Positions 23,663 to 31,100 of a DNA stretch of 35,519 nt are shown one piece after another (within the stretch, counting starts at the first letter, position 1; every line of letters begins with the position of its first letter). The position numbers and the translations under genes were made by a program. Under the pieces are notes generated by a model. That model was not told the origin of the DNA and did no database searches. It saw nothing but the letters and a program-made list of their open reading frames with translations. Source of the stretch: Prado023 sp039812125 (GTDB lineage Bacteria > Actinomycetota > Actinomycetes > S36-B12 > CAIYMF01); the NCBI GenBank assembly GCA_039812125.1, contig JBDHZV010000018.1, positions 1 through 35,519 of the forward strand, in the 5' to 3' direction.

Positions 23663-24598
23663 GTGGACATCGTGGCTCGCATCAGGTCCGGTCACGGCGG
23701 GTTCGTGCTCTTCGCGCTGACGCCGCCCCGCAGCTCGACGCCCGCCGAGCGGCTGCCGGAGATCGCGCGCGCGACCATCGATCGGCTGGAGCCCCTCCAG
23801 CTGGACGGCCTGGTGCTCTACGACATCGACGACGAGAGCTCCCGGAACCCGGCGCAGCGTCCGTTCCCGTTCAGTCCCACCGTCGACCCCGCCCGGTACC
23901 GGGCCGACCACCTGGACGCGTGGCGCAGCCCGGTCGTGGTGTACCGCGCCGTGGGCAAGTACCGCCGGGACGACCTGCGCTCCTGGATCGCCGCGCAGGA
24001 CTCGCGACGCACCCTGTCGGTCATGGTGGGCGCGGCGTCGAGCGGATCTGCCCCCGCGGTCCCGCTGGCCGATGCCCAGGCCCTGTGCGTCGAGGTCAAC
24101 CCGGACCTCGTGCTGGGCGGGGTGGCCATCCCGGAACGGCACAGCCGCCGTGAGGACGAGCACCTGCGACTGATCGCGAAGCAGCAGGCGGGGTGCCGGT
24201 TCTTCGTGACCCAGGTCGTGTACGACCTCAACGCAGCCAAGAACCTCGTCTCGGACTACCGGTACGAGTGCGGGGCGCGAGGGCTCGTGCCGGTGCCGAT
24301 CGTGTTCACGTTCTCCGTGTGCGGCTCGATGAGGACGCTGGACTTCCTGCGCTGGCTCGGGGTCGACGTCCCGCGGTGGATCGAGAACGACCTGCGCCAC
24401 GCGGCCGATCCGCTGGAAGCGTCCCTGGAGCAGGCGGCCGGGACCGCCGTCGAGCTCATCGACTTCTGCCGACGGCTCGGGGTGCCGGCCGGCCTGAACA
24501 TCGAGAGCGTCTCGATCCGGCGGGAGGAGATCGAGGCCTCCGTGCGGCTCGCCGCCCAGCTGGCCCGGCACATCCGGGCGCTGCCGGCTGACTCCTAG
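23663..24598 (+). CDS. Methylenetetrahydrofolate reductase-like protein (non-canonical)
   Basis: A 311-residue TIM-barrel protein of the MTHFR superfamily. Visible similarities are DGLVLYDIDDESSR early on, LVLGGVAIPERH, KQQAGCRFFVTQVVYD (the conserved Q-x-x-x-G-x-x-F-x-x-T-Q region) and GLNIESVSIRREEIEAS near the end. Several segments diverge from classical MetF, so it fits the shorter actinobacterial group to which Rv2172c-like proteins belong; some mycobacterial non-canonical members reduce methylenetetrahydrofolate without bound FAD. The reaction here is therefore probable rather than shown. The start at GTG 23663 is backed by TACGGT 6 nt upstream. The 3' end overlaps the convergent membrane gene by 4 nt. 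Confidence 0.75.
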   Translation: MDIVARIRSGHGGFVLFALTPPRSSTPAERLPEIARATIDRLEPLQLDGLVLYDIDDESSRNPAQRPFPFSPTVDPARYRADHLDAWRSPVVVYRAVGKYRRDDLRSWIAAQDSRRTLSVMVGAASSGSAPAVPLADAQALCVEVNPDLVLGGVAIPERHSRREDEHLRLIAKQQAGCRFFVTQVVYDLNAAKNLVSDYRYECGARGLVPVPIVFTFSVCGSMRTLDFLRWLGVDVPRWIENDLRHAADPLEASLEQAAGTAVELIDFCRRLGVPAGLNIESVSIRREEIEASVRLAAQLARHIRALPADS

Positions 24599-25185
24599 GC
24601 GGGGACGCCCGCGACTGCACCTGCTGGCGAGACGATGCCCGACCGCAGCCACCGAGCCAGGACGACCATCGTGGCGGCGGCGACCAGGTTCCCCAGCGTC
24701 AGCCCGATCACATACCCCCAGGGGACGCTGTCGCCGGCGCCGACCGAGCCGGTCATCATGCTCAGGACCTGGCTGGCCGGACCCATCAGCCACGCCGCCG
24801 GCATGCCCCAGTCCCACCGGGACGGGCGCCCGGCGATGCCGAGTCCCCGTTCGCGCAGGTGTCGTGCCAGCAGGACCATCGCGACGGCGAGCCAGGTGCC
24901 GTACCCGAGCCATCCCCACGCCGTGATCGACGAGACCACGGCCAGCACCGCGGAGCCGAGGGCGAACCGGGCCGTCGCCGTGCCGACGCCGCCCGTGGCC
25001 CGCAGCGCCCCGTGCACCGCGACCGCGCCGCCGCTGGTGGCCAGCGGGATCAGGGTGAGCCACAGCGCGGCCAGCCCGCCGGGATCCGCGTCGGTCGCCA
25101 GTGACCACGCCGTCAACGCGGCGAGCGCCGCGAACGCCGCACCGCTGAGCAGTGCACCGACGCCCCCTGCGGACGACTGCCTCAT
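24595..25185 (-). CDS. Small integral membrane protein, unknown function
   Basis: A 196-residue protein with about six hydrophobic segments: ALLSGAAFAALAALTAWSLA, LAALWLTLIPLATSGGAVAV, FALGSAVLAVVSSITAWGWL, TWLAVAMVLLA, a weaker one near PAAWLMGPASQVLSMM, and YVIGLTLGNLVAAATMVVLA. No catalytic or transport motif is recognised and I cannot name a family. The ATG at 25185 has the Shine-Dalgarno GGAGGTGG. It stands alone, convergent with the MTHFR-like gene and divergent from the pentapeptide-DinB gene. Confidence 0.75.
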   Translation of the reverse strand: MRQSSAGGVGALLSGAAFAALAALTAWSLATDADPGGLAALWLTLIPLATSGGAVAVHGALRATGGVGTATARFALGSAVLAVVSSITAWGWLGYGTWLAVAMVLLARHLRERGLGIAGRPSRWDWGMPAAWLMGPASQVLSMMTGSVGAGDSVPWGYVIGLTLGNLVAAATMVVLARWLRSGIVSPAGAVAGVPA

Positions 25186-25315
25186 CAGGCCACCTCCCGG
25201 TCACCGGCACCGACCGGACATCGTGCTGCGGGGCCGGCGCGCTGCGGGAATGCTAGCCCGCGGTGATGGCCGGGGACCGCTGGCGGATGCCGGTGCCGTG
25301 TGCCAAGGTCGACCG

Positions 25316-26062
25316 ATGGGTGAGGAGCGACCCGAGAGCCTGCGCGATCGGACCTTCCGGGACCGGAGCCTGCGCGGGTCCCGGTTCATCGGCTGCGACT
25401 TCGGCGACGTCGTCGTGCGGGGCAGCGAGGTCGCCGGCATGGAGCTGGAGTCCCCATGGCTGCTGGAGGGGGACCGCCGCCTGCTGGTCAACGGCGTCAA
25501 CGTCGTGCCCCTCGTCGACGCCGAGCTGAATCGCCGGTTCCCAGGGCGCGAGCTGCGTGGCGCCGAGGACCCGGAGGGGCTCGCCGCGGCGTGGGCGGCC
25601 CTGGAGCGGACCTGGCGGGCCACGCTCGATCGAGCCCTGGCGATGCCCGCCGGCACCCTCGACGAGTCGGTGGCCGACGAGTGGTCCTTCACCCAGACCC
25701 TGCGCCACCTCGTGATGGCGACCGACACCTGGCTGGGCAGGGCGATCCTGCGGCGACCGCGGCCCTACCATCCGGTCGGGCTGCCCAACGACGACGACAG
25801 CCCCGCGTACCGGGCGTCCGACTTCTCCGATGAGCCGCCCTCGTTGGCCGAGGTGCTCGACGCCCGGGCCGATCGACAGGCGATGGTGCGCGCCTACCTC
25901 GCGGGCGTCACCCCCGACGAGCTCGCGGCGCCGCGCCGGAACCCCCACGCCCCGGAGTGCCCCGAGACGGTGCTCTCGTGCCTGCGCACCATCCTGGAGG
26001 AGGAGTGGGAGCACCACAGGTACGCGGTGCGGGACCTCGACCAGCTGGGGCGTGGACGGTGA
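25316..26062 (+). CDS. Pentapeptide-repeat / DinB-like fusion protein
   Basis: A 248-residue soluble protein. Residues about 12-45 look like a short run of pentapeptide repeats (FRDRSLRGSRFIGCDFGDVV). From about 95 onward it is a DinB-type four-helix bundle with the expected metal-ligand histidines in TLRHLVMATD and EEEWEHHRYAVRDLD. DinB/YfiT proteins are metal-dependent thiol transferases or related enzymes, often mycothiol- or bacillithiol-linked, but most are uncharacterised. Start ATG 25316 has no Shine-Dalgarno; CAAGGT lies exactly 6 nt upstream, suggesting a leaderless mRNA. It is convergent with the methyltransferase gene. Confidence 0.78.
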   Translation: MGEERPESLRDRTFRDRSLRGSRFIGCDFGDVVVRGSEVAGMELESPWLLEGDRRLLVNGVNVVPLVDAELNRRFPGRELRGAEDPEGLAAAWAALERTWRATLDRALAMPAGTLDESVADEWSFTQTLRHLVMATDTWLGRAILRRPRPYHPVGLPNDDDSPAYRASDFSDEPPSLAEVLDARADRQAMVRAYLAGVTPDELAAPRRNPHAPECPETVLSCLRTILEEEWEHHRYAVRDLDQLGRGR

Positions 26063-26110
26063 CCGCTCCCCGCGCTGGGGCCCGCGTCGAGGGCCGGCGC
26101 CCTGTGCGGC

Positions 26111-26734
26111 TCATGCCCCCTTCGTCGCCGTGCACAGGAAGACGCTGAACTCGCGGTCGCCCTTGAGGATGGTCGTGGCATCCACGAACGTGGCGCTGCC
26201 CAGCCCAGCGCGGGCCAGCTGCTCGGTGAGTCGTCGCCGGTCGAATCCGTGATGTCCGTCGAAGTCGGCCACGTCGGCGTGGAAGACACCGTCGGGATCC
26301 TCGTCGAGGTCCGCGATCGCCACCCGACCCCCCGGGACCAACAGCCCTGCCACGGATTGCAGCAGCCGATCGAGGTCCGGGACGTGGTGCAGCGCCATGG
26401 AGCTCCACACCACGTCGTAGGTGCCCTCGAGCCGGTCCGTCGTGAGGTCGGCCTGGACGGCGCGCAGCCGGTCGCTGAGCCCGGCTGCGGCGATCCGCTC
26501 CCGCGCGACCGCCACCATCCCCGCCGACGGGTCGGTCACCACCGCGGTGCCGATCCGGTGTGCCAGAAGGATGCTCAACCGACCCGTGCCGCCGCCGACG
26601 TCGAGGGCGCGCATCCCGGGGTCGAGGTCCAGGGCGGCGTCGATCGCGCGGGCCACAGCCACCTGCCGCTGCTCGTGGCCGGGGTCGTCGTCCCAGGTCG
26701 CGGCCGCATCGTCGAATCGCGTGTGGTCGTGCAC
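26111..26734 (-). CDS. Class I SAM-dependent methyltransferase
   Basis: A 207-residue Rossmann methyltransferase. Motif I is ALDVGGGTGRLSILLA, the acidic end of strand 2 is VVTDPSAGM, then AVQADLT, motif IV region YDVVWSSMALHHV, and LLVPGGRVAIADLDEDPD. Similarity is to UbiE/COQ5 and Methyltransf_11/25 proteins. The ending KGDREFSVFLCTATK is typical of small-molecule methyltransferases in actinobacteria. Start is the GTG at 26734: TAGTGT lies 7 nt upstream and there is no Shine-Dalgarno, another probable leaderless gene. The substrate is unknown. The DUF4287 gene lies 68 nt upstream in the same direction but probably has its own promoter. Confidence 0.85.
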   Translation of the reverse strand: MHDHTRFDDAAATWDDDPGHEQRQVAVARAIDAALDLDPGMRALDVGGGTGRLSILLAHRIGTAVVTDPSAGMVAVARERIAAAGLSDRLRAVQADLTTDRLEGTYDVVWSSMALHHVPDLDRLLQSVAGLLVPGGRVAIADLDEDPDGVFHADVADFDGHHGFDRRRLTEQLARAGLGSATFVDATTILKGDREFSVFLCTATKGA

Positions 26735-26741
26735 GTGAGGG

Positions 26742-26747
26742 ACACTA
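26742..26747 (-). promoter_or_regulatory. -10 box of a probable leaderless methyltransferase transcript
   Basis: On the minus strand TAGTGT is followed after 7 nt by the GTG start, with no Shine-Dalgarno between. Confidence 0.5.
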
Positions 26748-26802
26748 CCGACTTCGGCAGCGTCGGGACGCATCCCCGGCGGCTGCGACGTCACCCGCGC
26801 GC

Positions 26803-27084
26803 TCAGCGCTGGGCAATGCCATCCAGCCGCAGGGTGGTGCTCGCATCGCGGTGGCTGCCGTCGGTGCCCACGTGCTTCTCGGAGATCTCCGGGCCGTTCT
26901 TCACCACATGGACCAGGGCCATGGCATGCCCGCGACCGAGCCCGTGCTCCGCGGCGAGCCAGGTGACGATCTCCCCGGCCCTGGTCGTGGGTCCGTAGCC
27001 ACGGGCGTGCGCCTCGTCCACGAGCTCCTGGGGGGTCTTGCCGGTCTTCCTCTCGATGGCGTCGAGGTAGGCCTGGAACGACAT
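26803..27084 (-). CDS. DUF4287 domain protein
   Basis: A 93-residue protein. MSFQAYLDAIERKTGKTP, then ELVDEAHARGYG and GEIVTWLAAEHGLGRGHAMAL match the DUF4287 family, a small helical domain often found with DUF5655-type partners. The ATG at 27084 has a good Shine-Dalgarno (AGGAG, 8 nt). A -10-like CATACT lies at 27116-27121, giving a leader of about 25 nt. Function unknown. A start further upstream is possible but lacks a ribosome site and family similarity. Confidence 0.85.
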   Translation of the reverse strand: MSFQAYLDAIERKTGKTPQELVDEAHARGYGPTTRAGEIVTWLAAEHGLGRGHAMALVHVVKNGPEISEKHVGTDGSHRDASTTLRLDGIAQR

Positions 27085-27174
27085 GGCGGGGCTCCTGTTC
27101 GGGGGTCGGAGGCCGAGTATGCACCGGCCGGCGGGTCCGTGACGACGGAGCGGCACCCGTCAGCCGGCGCACGC

Positions 27175-27972
27175 TCAGCGGCGGCCCGGTCCCGTGACCG
27201 CCTGCAGCCACGCCCGCCAGCCGGGCTCCTCGCGCGTCACGTACCCGGCGGCGTCCGGGGAGAACAGGAAGGCCCGCACCCCCACCATCGCCCGGTCCGC
27301 ACCCAGGTCATGGGCGTAGACGGTGAGCATCCCCGGGACCGGCGCCGTGAGCCGGACGAGCGACTGCAGCGCGCCGGCGCGCTCGACCGTGCCGGTCGTG
27401 TGGTGCACGTGGACCGTCGAGCCCTCCTCGCCCAGCCCGAGGCTGTCGCGCAGTGCCGACCACAGCGGGTCCGCGGGACCCGGGTGCGCGGTGTCGACCT
27501 CCAGGTGCGTGGCCTGCTGGCCGGGGAAGGCCGACAGGTACAGGCGCAGGTTGTCGAAGGACGGCAGCCAGCTCGGGCCCAGGTCGTCCCACCACTCGGA
27601 CTCCCAGTCGGCGCCGATCCCGAATCCGCTCGTGGTGACTCGCACGATGCACGTGCCACCGGACTGCGCCTCGACGAGGAACTCCGAGGTCAGCGGGCTC
27701 AGCGCATCGGGGTCCTTGCCCATGAGGGCGGCCCAGTCCTCCTCGTACGCGAGGCGCCGCGGCGGGTCCCAGCCGGTGACCCGACCGTCCGACCCCATCT
27801 CGGGGCCCATCGTGAAGTGCAGGGAGCCGCCCTCGCGCTCCTCCATCTCGGTCGGCGTGAACCATGCGCTCATGCCGGTGGCGGTGGCGATGGCCTGCCA
27901 GACCTGTTCCGGGGTGCCTGGGACCTCGACGCTGAACTCCAGTCGGTAGGCCACGTTCGGGGTGGGGCTCAT
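27175..27972 (-). CDS. SRPBCC (AHSA1/START-like) domain protein
   Basis: A 265-residue protein. The first 150 residues are an activator-of-Hsp90-ATPase-like ligand-binding fold: YRLEFSVEVPGTPEQVWQAIATATGMSAWFTP, then GGSLHFTMGPEMG and VTGWDPPRRLAYEEDW. A second, AHSA1-like half follows (VHVHHTTGTVERAGALQSLV). Such proteins bind hydrophobic ligands. Its ATG overlaps the stop of the ArsR-type regulator as ATGA, and GAGGAG precedes it, so the pair is co-translated. ArsR-SRPBCC pairs are a recurrent actinobacterial arrangement; the regulator probably controls this protein. The ligand is unknown. Confidence 0.85.
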   Translation of the reverse strand: MSPTPNVAYRLEFSVEVPGTPEQVWQAIATATGMSAWFTPTEMEEREGGSLHFTMGPEMGSDGRVTGWDPPRRLAYEEDWAALMGKDPDALSPLTSEFLVEAQSGGTCIVRVTTSGFGIGADWESEWWDDLGPSWLPSFDNLRLYLSAFPGQQATHLEVDTAHPGPADPLWSALRDSLGLGEEGSTVHVHHTTGTVERAGALQSLVRLTAPVPGMLTVYAHDLGADRAMVGVRAFLFSPDAAGYVTREEPGWRAWLQAVTGPGRR

Positions 27973-28547
27973 GCGATCTCCTCGGGCAGGGGGTGGGCAG
28001 CGACGACGAGCCGGTGCGGACGCCCGTCGTCGTGGTGGTAGCGAGCGGCCAGGTCGAGCACCGCGGCGGTGAGGTCGTCGGCGAAGGCAGCCCGGTCGGC
28101 GGCCGACCGGAAGCTGATCTGCGTGTCGATGGTCAGCGTCGGCAGCCGCGTCCCGGTGGCGCCGGCGCGCCGCGCCAGCGCCCCGACCTCGCGCACCAGT
28201 CGGCCCGCGAGCGCGACGAGGTAGCCCGCCGACAGGTGGTCGGCGTTGGCGTCCGGGTCGGCCGCGGACGCCACGAGAGCGGCCGGCGACACGACGTACG
28301 AGGCCGCCGACGCCTGCAGCACCCGCTCGGTGATGCCGCCGTGCCGGCGCTCCTCGGACAGCTCCACCAGGCCGTGCGCCTCGAGTGCCCGGAGGTGGTA
28401 GTTGACCTTCTGGCGCGCGATGCCGACCCGGGCCGCCAGACCAGCGGCGGAGGCCGGCACCGCGAGCTCGCTGAGCAGCCGGGCCCGGACCGGATCCAGC
28501 GCGGAGGCCGCCGCCTGCGGGCTCTCGATCACCTCGACGTCCTGCAT
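27969..28547 (-). CDS. ArsR-type winged-helix transcriptional regulator
   Basis: A 192-residue regulator. Residues about 15-75 hold a winged helix: LDPVRARLLSELAVPASAAG, then LAARVGIARQKVNYHLRALEAHGLVEL and the wing EERRHGGITERVLQ. The C-terminal half is helical with no recognised sensor and no metal-binding Cys pair, so the inducer is probably not a metal. Start ATG 28547 was chosen because a TTG further up lies inside the palindrome and because TTGACA-18 nt-CAGGCT ends exactly 6 nt before this ATG. A perfect palindrome over that promoter suggests autoregulation. It is translationally coupled to the SRPBCC gene. Confidence 0.87.
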   Translation of the reverse strand: MQDVEVIESPQAAASALDPVRARLLSELAVPASAAGLAARVGIARQKVNYHLRALEAHGLVELSEERRHGGITERVLQASAASYVVSPAALVASAADPDANADHLSAGYLVALAGRLVREVGALARRAGATGTRLPTLTIDTQISFRSAADRAAFADDLTAAVLDLAARYHHDDGRPHRLVVAAHPLPEEIA

Positions 28548-28553
28548 GACGCC

Positions 28554-28592
28554 AGCCTGACCCTTGACAATTCCAGTTGTCAAGGGTCAGGC
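28554..28592 (-). promoter_or_regulatory. Promoter-embedded perfect palindrome, likely ArsR-type operator
   Basis: GCCTGACCCTTGACAA (28555-28570) and its exact complement TTGTCAAGGGTCAGGC (28577-28592) flank a 6-nt centre. On the minus strand the arm supplies a consensus -35 TTGACA (28583 to 28578). After 18 nt follows CAGGCT (28559 to 28554), then 6 nt and the ATG. A bound repressor would cover the whole promoter. As RNA it would also be a stable hairpin, so a terminator for the upstream DUF4386 gene is an alternative. Confidence 0.7.
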
Positions 28593-28640
28593 CCGGATGC
28601 CCGTCGAGCGGTCCCGGTGGGATGACGCGGGGCGCGGCGG

Positions 28641-29354
28641 TCAGCCCGCAGCGCTGGCGAGGCGGTGGCTGGTCCGAGGCTGCGGGGCCGCGGTCGGATG
28701 GTCGCGGAGCAGGACGATTCCGACGCCGGCGAACCAGGCGATCTGCAGCAGGCCGAACAGGATCCCGGCGCCGAGGGCGAGACCCGGGATGGTCGAGGCG
28801 ATCCCGGCGGTGCCGACGACCACCCCCAGCCCATTGAGCCATCGGGGCAGGAACCGGGCGCGCAGTGCGATGAGGCTCACCAGCAGCGTCCACGTGCCCC
28901 CGAGGAGCTCGGCGCCGGTGCCACCGAGCGCGTTGCTGACGGGCTCGATCGCCTGCCAGGCGGCCACAGCCGCCGCCGGATCCGTGGCCCTGAGGTCGAC
29001 CACCGATCCCATGCCGACGAGGTAGACCATTCCGGAGGCGATGCACAGGCCCGCCCAGATCAGCCCCACAGCTGTCGCCACACTGGCCGTCGTGGGGGCG
29101 GCGGTCGTCAGGCGCGTGTGCAGCCCGAGCACGAGCGACACCAGGACCAGGCCGAACCCGAGGTAGGCGACCAGGTACATGAGGTGGATGCCGAGCTGGT
29201 GGGCCACCAGCAGGTCGACCTTCGCCGCGGGATCGGTCACCGACAGCTGGCCGGTCCCGACCAGGAAGTAGAGCATCGCGGCCACGTAGGCCGCGGCAAG
29301 GTAGAGCGCCGCAAGGCCGGCAGCTCGGCCGCGCAGTGCGGGAGGGGTGGACAT
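28641..29354 (-). CDS. DUF4386 family membrane protein
   Basis: A 237-residue protein with about six transmembrane segments, matching the DUF4386 family: AAGLAALYLAAAYVAAMLYF, the DLLVAHQLGIHLMYLVAYLG segment, VGLIWAGLCIASGMVYLVGM, GGTWTLLVSLIALRARFLPRW and LGALGAGILFGLLQIAWF-like helices near the end. Start ATG 29354 has GGAGG 6 nt upstream; a longer frame starting at 29408 would run through the operators and is rejected. It lies directly downstream of two TetR operators and of the tetR gene, so it is the probable regulated target. Function unknown. Confidence 0.82.
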   Translation of the reverse strand: MSTPPALRGRAAGLAALYLAAAYVAAMLYFLVGTGQLSVTDPAAKVDLLVAHQLGIHLMYLVAYLGFGLVLVSLVLGLHTRLTTAAPTTASVATAVGLIWAGLCIASGMVYLVGMGSVVDLRATDPAAAVAAWQAIEPVSNALGGTGAELLGGTWTLLVSLIALRARFLPRWLNGLGVVVGTAGIASTIPGLALGAGILFGLLQIAWFAGVGIVLLRDHPTAAPQPRTSHRLASAAG

Positions 29355-29387
29355 CGGGTGCCTCCGAACCAGGAAGGGTGGACTGGA

Positions 29388-29428
29388 CTTACGCTGTAAG
29401 CATGACACTTACAACGTAAGTAGGTCAA
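29388..29428 (-). promoter_or_regulatory. DUF4386 promoter with two TetR operators (CTTAC-N3-GTAAG)
   Basis: Two 13-bp palindromes, CTTACGCTGTAAG (29388-29400) and CTTACAACGTAAG (29408-29420), are 20 bp apart centre to centre. On the minus strand the -35 TTGACC (29428 to 29423) and -10 CATGCT (29404 to 29399) are separated by 18 nt. The second palindrome lies inside that spacer and the first overlaps the -10 edge and start site, an ideal repressor layout. Confidence 0.8.
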
Positions 29429-29481
29429 GGCCCTGTGCTGCCCCGGGTGCGGCCGTGCCGACCCGCAGGAGGCTGGCGAGG

Positions 29482-30249
29482 TCATCCCGGCGCGGGGCCG
29501 GCGTCGGGGCGACGCATGCGCTCGAGGGCGTCGATGACGAGGCTGAGGCCGAAGGCGAAGTCCCCGCTGCGGTCGTACTGGGGATCCATCACCAGGCGGG
29601 CCATCGACGCCAGGTGCGGGTACTCGTCCACGGGCAGCTCGGCGAGGAACTCCTCGGCTGCCGGGGCGGCCTGCTCGGGCGTGGATGGGGCGTTCAGCTC
29701 CTGCAGCGTGAAGCCGTAGATGTAGCTGTCCAGGATCAGCATGGCGTGGTAGGCCTGCTGGATCGGGAAGCCGGCATCGAGCAGGGCGCCGATGACCCCG
29801 TTGAGGTACCGCAGTCGGGCGGGGCCCGGGTGGGACCGGGATTCGAGCAGGGTGCTGGCCCACGGGTGGCGCACCACCGCGTCGTGGGCCGAGGTCGCCG
29901 CCTGTCGCAGCGCCTGGCGCCAATCCTGGCCGCGGACCGGCACGTGGAGCTCGTCGGACACCAGGTCCGCCATGCCGTCGAGGAGATCGTCCTTGCTGGT
30001 CACGTGGTTGTACAGCGACATCGCCTCCACTCCCAGGCGCTGGCCGAGCCGACGCATGGTCAGCGCGGCGAGGCCGTCCTCGTCGGCGAGCGACACCGCC
30101 TCGTGGAGCACCCGTTCCCGTGTCAGCGGCGGCCGGGCTTCCGACGCCCCGGTGTGCGCCGCAGTCGGATCGGCCGCGCCCGAGCCCCGCCGCCGCCGCG
30201 GGCTGTCGGGGGTCCGGCCGGCGGGACGCCCCAGATCGCTGGTGGCCAT
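29482..30249 (-). CDS. TetR-family transcriptional regulator (first copy)
   Basis: A 255-residue regulator of the TetR class whose C-terminal domain resembles the tetracycline-repressor type. After an Arg/Pro-rich tail of about 55 residues the DNA-binding domain is LTRERVLHEAVSLADEDGL, then LTMRRLGQRLGVEAMSLYNHV, followed by TSKDDLLDGMADLV. The ligand domain has the HPWASTLLESRSHPGPARLRY and DSYIYGFTLQELN segments. Start ATG 30249 has AGGAGGAG upstream; the longer frame upstream is not supported. Operators of the form CTTAC-N3-GTAAG lie both before this gene and before the DUF4386 gene downstream, so it probably represses both. Its paralogue is the TetR at 33011. The inducer is unknown. Confidence 0.9.
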   Translation of the reverse strand: MATSDLGRPAGRTPDSPRRRRGSGAADPTAAHTGASEARPPLTRERVLHEAVSLADEDGLAALTMRRLGQRLGVEAMSLYNHVTSKDDLLDGMADLVSDELHVPVRGQDWRQALRQAATSAHDAVVRHPWASTLLESRSHPGPARLRYLNGVIGALLDAGFPIQQAYHAMLILDSYIYGFTLQELNAPSTPEQAAPAAEEFLAELPVDEYPHLASMARLVMDPQYDRSGDFAFGLSLVIDALERMRRPDAGPAPG

Positions 30250-30291
30250 GTCGCTCCTCCTGGACCTGCGTGCAGCAGTGCCCGGGAACAA

Positions 30292-30304
30292 CTTACAGCG
30301 TAAA
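30292..30304 (-). promoter_or_regulatory. TetR operator upstream of the first tetR gene
   Basis: CTTACAGCGTAAA matches the CTTAC-N3-GTAAG operators before the DUF4386 gene with one change in the last base. It is about 43 nt upstream of the tetR start, consistent with autoregulation. Confidence 0.65.
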
Positions 30305-30327
30305 TCTCAGGGGGCGGGGGACCGCCG

Positions 30328-30963
30328 CTACCGCGACCCCCGACCGGCTGGGTGACGGCCCGCGGCGGAGGCGTGGCCGAGCCAGGTGTGCCGGTTTCCA
30401 GCCCAGCACCAGCCGACCTTCGGCGCGTTGCGGTGGGCGGGGCCGTCCCGGCCGGTGCCCCGGCTGATCCAGATCGCCGGAACCCGGGAGTCCGGCCCGG
30501 CGGTGGCGGGCTTGCGGGATCCCAGTGTCATGAAGCAGGCGCCGGGGGCCAGCACCGACGGGTGCGCCAGCAGCCAGCTGATCGCCTCGTTGAGCGTCAG
30601 TGGCGTGCGACCCGAGGATGCCAGCGCCGGCAGGGCCTCGATCGGGGTGGTGTTGCGCAGCTCGTCGCCGCGGGACGGGTCGAGCACCAGGTAGACCGGC
30701 AGGTCCGGTACCACCACCCCGGGGATGGGGCTGAAGGCATCGACGTCGGTCATGTCCTCCACCACGAACCCGGCCTGCTGCCCGCGCCTGAGCAGTCCGG
30801 TCAACTGGCTCGGCGAGGCAAGGCCCGGATGGAGGGCCAGGACCGCCCCCGGCACGTCGGGGAGTGCGCCGGCATGCTGTGCCAGCTGCGCCGCGCTGAT
30901 CCCGGCCACGTCGGGCACCCCTGCCGCGACCAGCCGGGCCACCTGGGCCTGCAGTGACACCAT
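30328..30963 (-). CDS. DUF5701 family protein
   Basis: A 211-residue protein that I recognise as DUF5701, an actinobacterial family without a known function. Characteristic segments are NTTPIEALPALASSGRTPLT, followed by LNEAISWLLAHPSVLAPGACFMTLGSR, and a C-terminal CWAGNRHTWLGHASAAGR. The ATG at 30963 has a strong Shine-Dalgarno (GGAGGGGG); another ATG 18 codons upstream is less well supported. No signal peptide or membrane segment is seen. It may share a transcript with the transglutaminase-like gene 137 nt upstream. Confidence 0.8.
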   Translation of the reverse strand: MVSLQAQVARLVAAGVPDVAGISAAQLAQHAGALPDVPGAVLALHPGLASPSQLTGLLRRGQQAGFVVEDMTDVDAFSPIPGVVVPDLPVYLVLDPSRGDELRNTTPIEALPALASSGRTPLTLNEAISWLLAHPSVLAPGACFMTLGSRKPATAGPDSRVPAIWISRGTGRDGPAHRNAPKVGWCWAGNRHTWLGHASAAGRHPAGRGSR

Positions 30964-31100
30964 CGACCCCCTCCGGCCCAGGTGCGGCGGGCTGACCCCG
31001 GGCCTGTCGGGGAACATCGGGGCCGGCGGCGGAATTCCCGGCCTGTTCGTTCCGGCCCCTGTGGCCCTCGCGCGGTGACCACGGCCAGCTGGCGGAGCCC

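Noticed and set aside
28548..28583. Longer N-terminus for the ArsR-type regulator from a TTG at 28583
   Set aside because: It would translate the promoter palindrome. The ATG at 28547 fits the promoter spacing.
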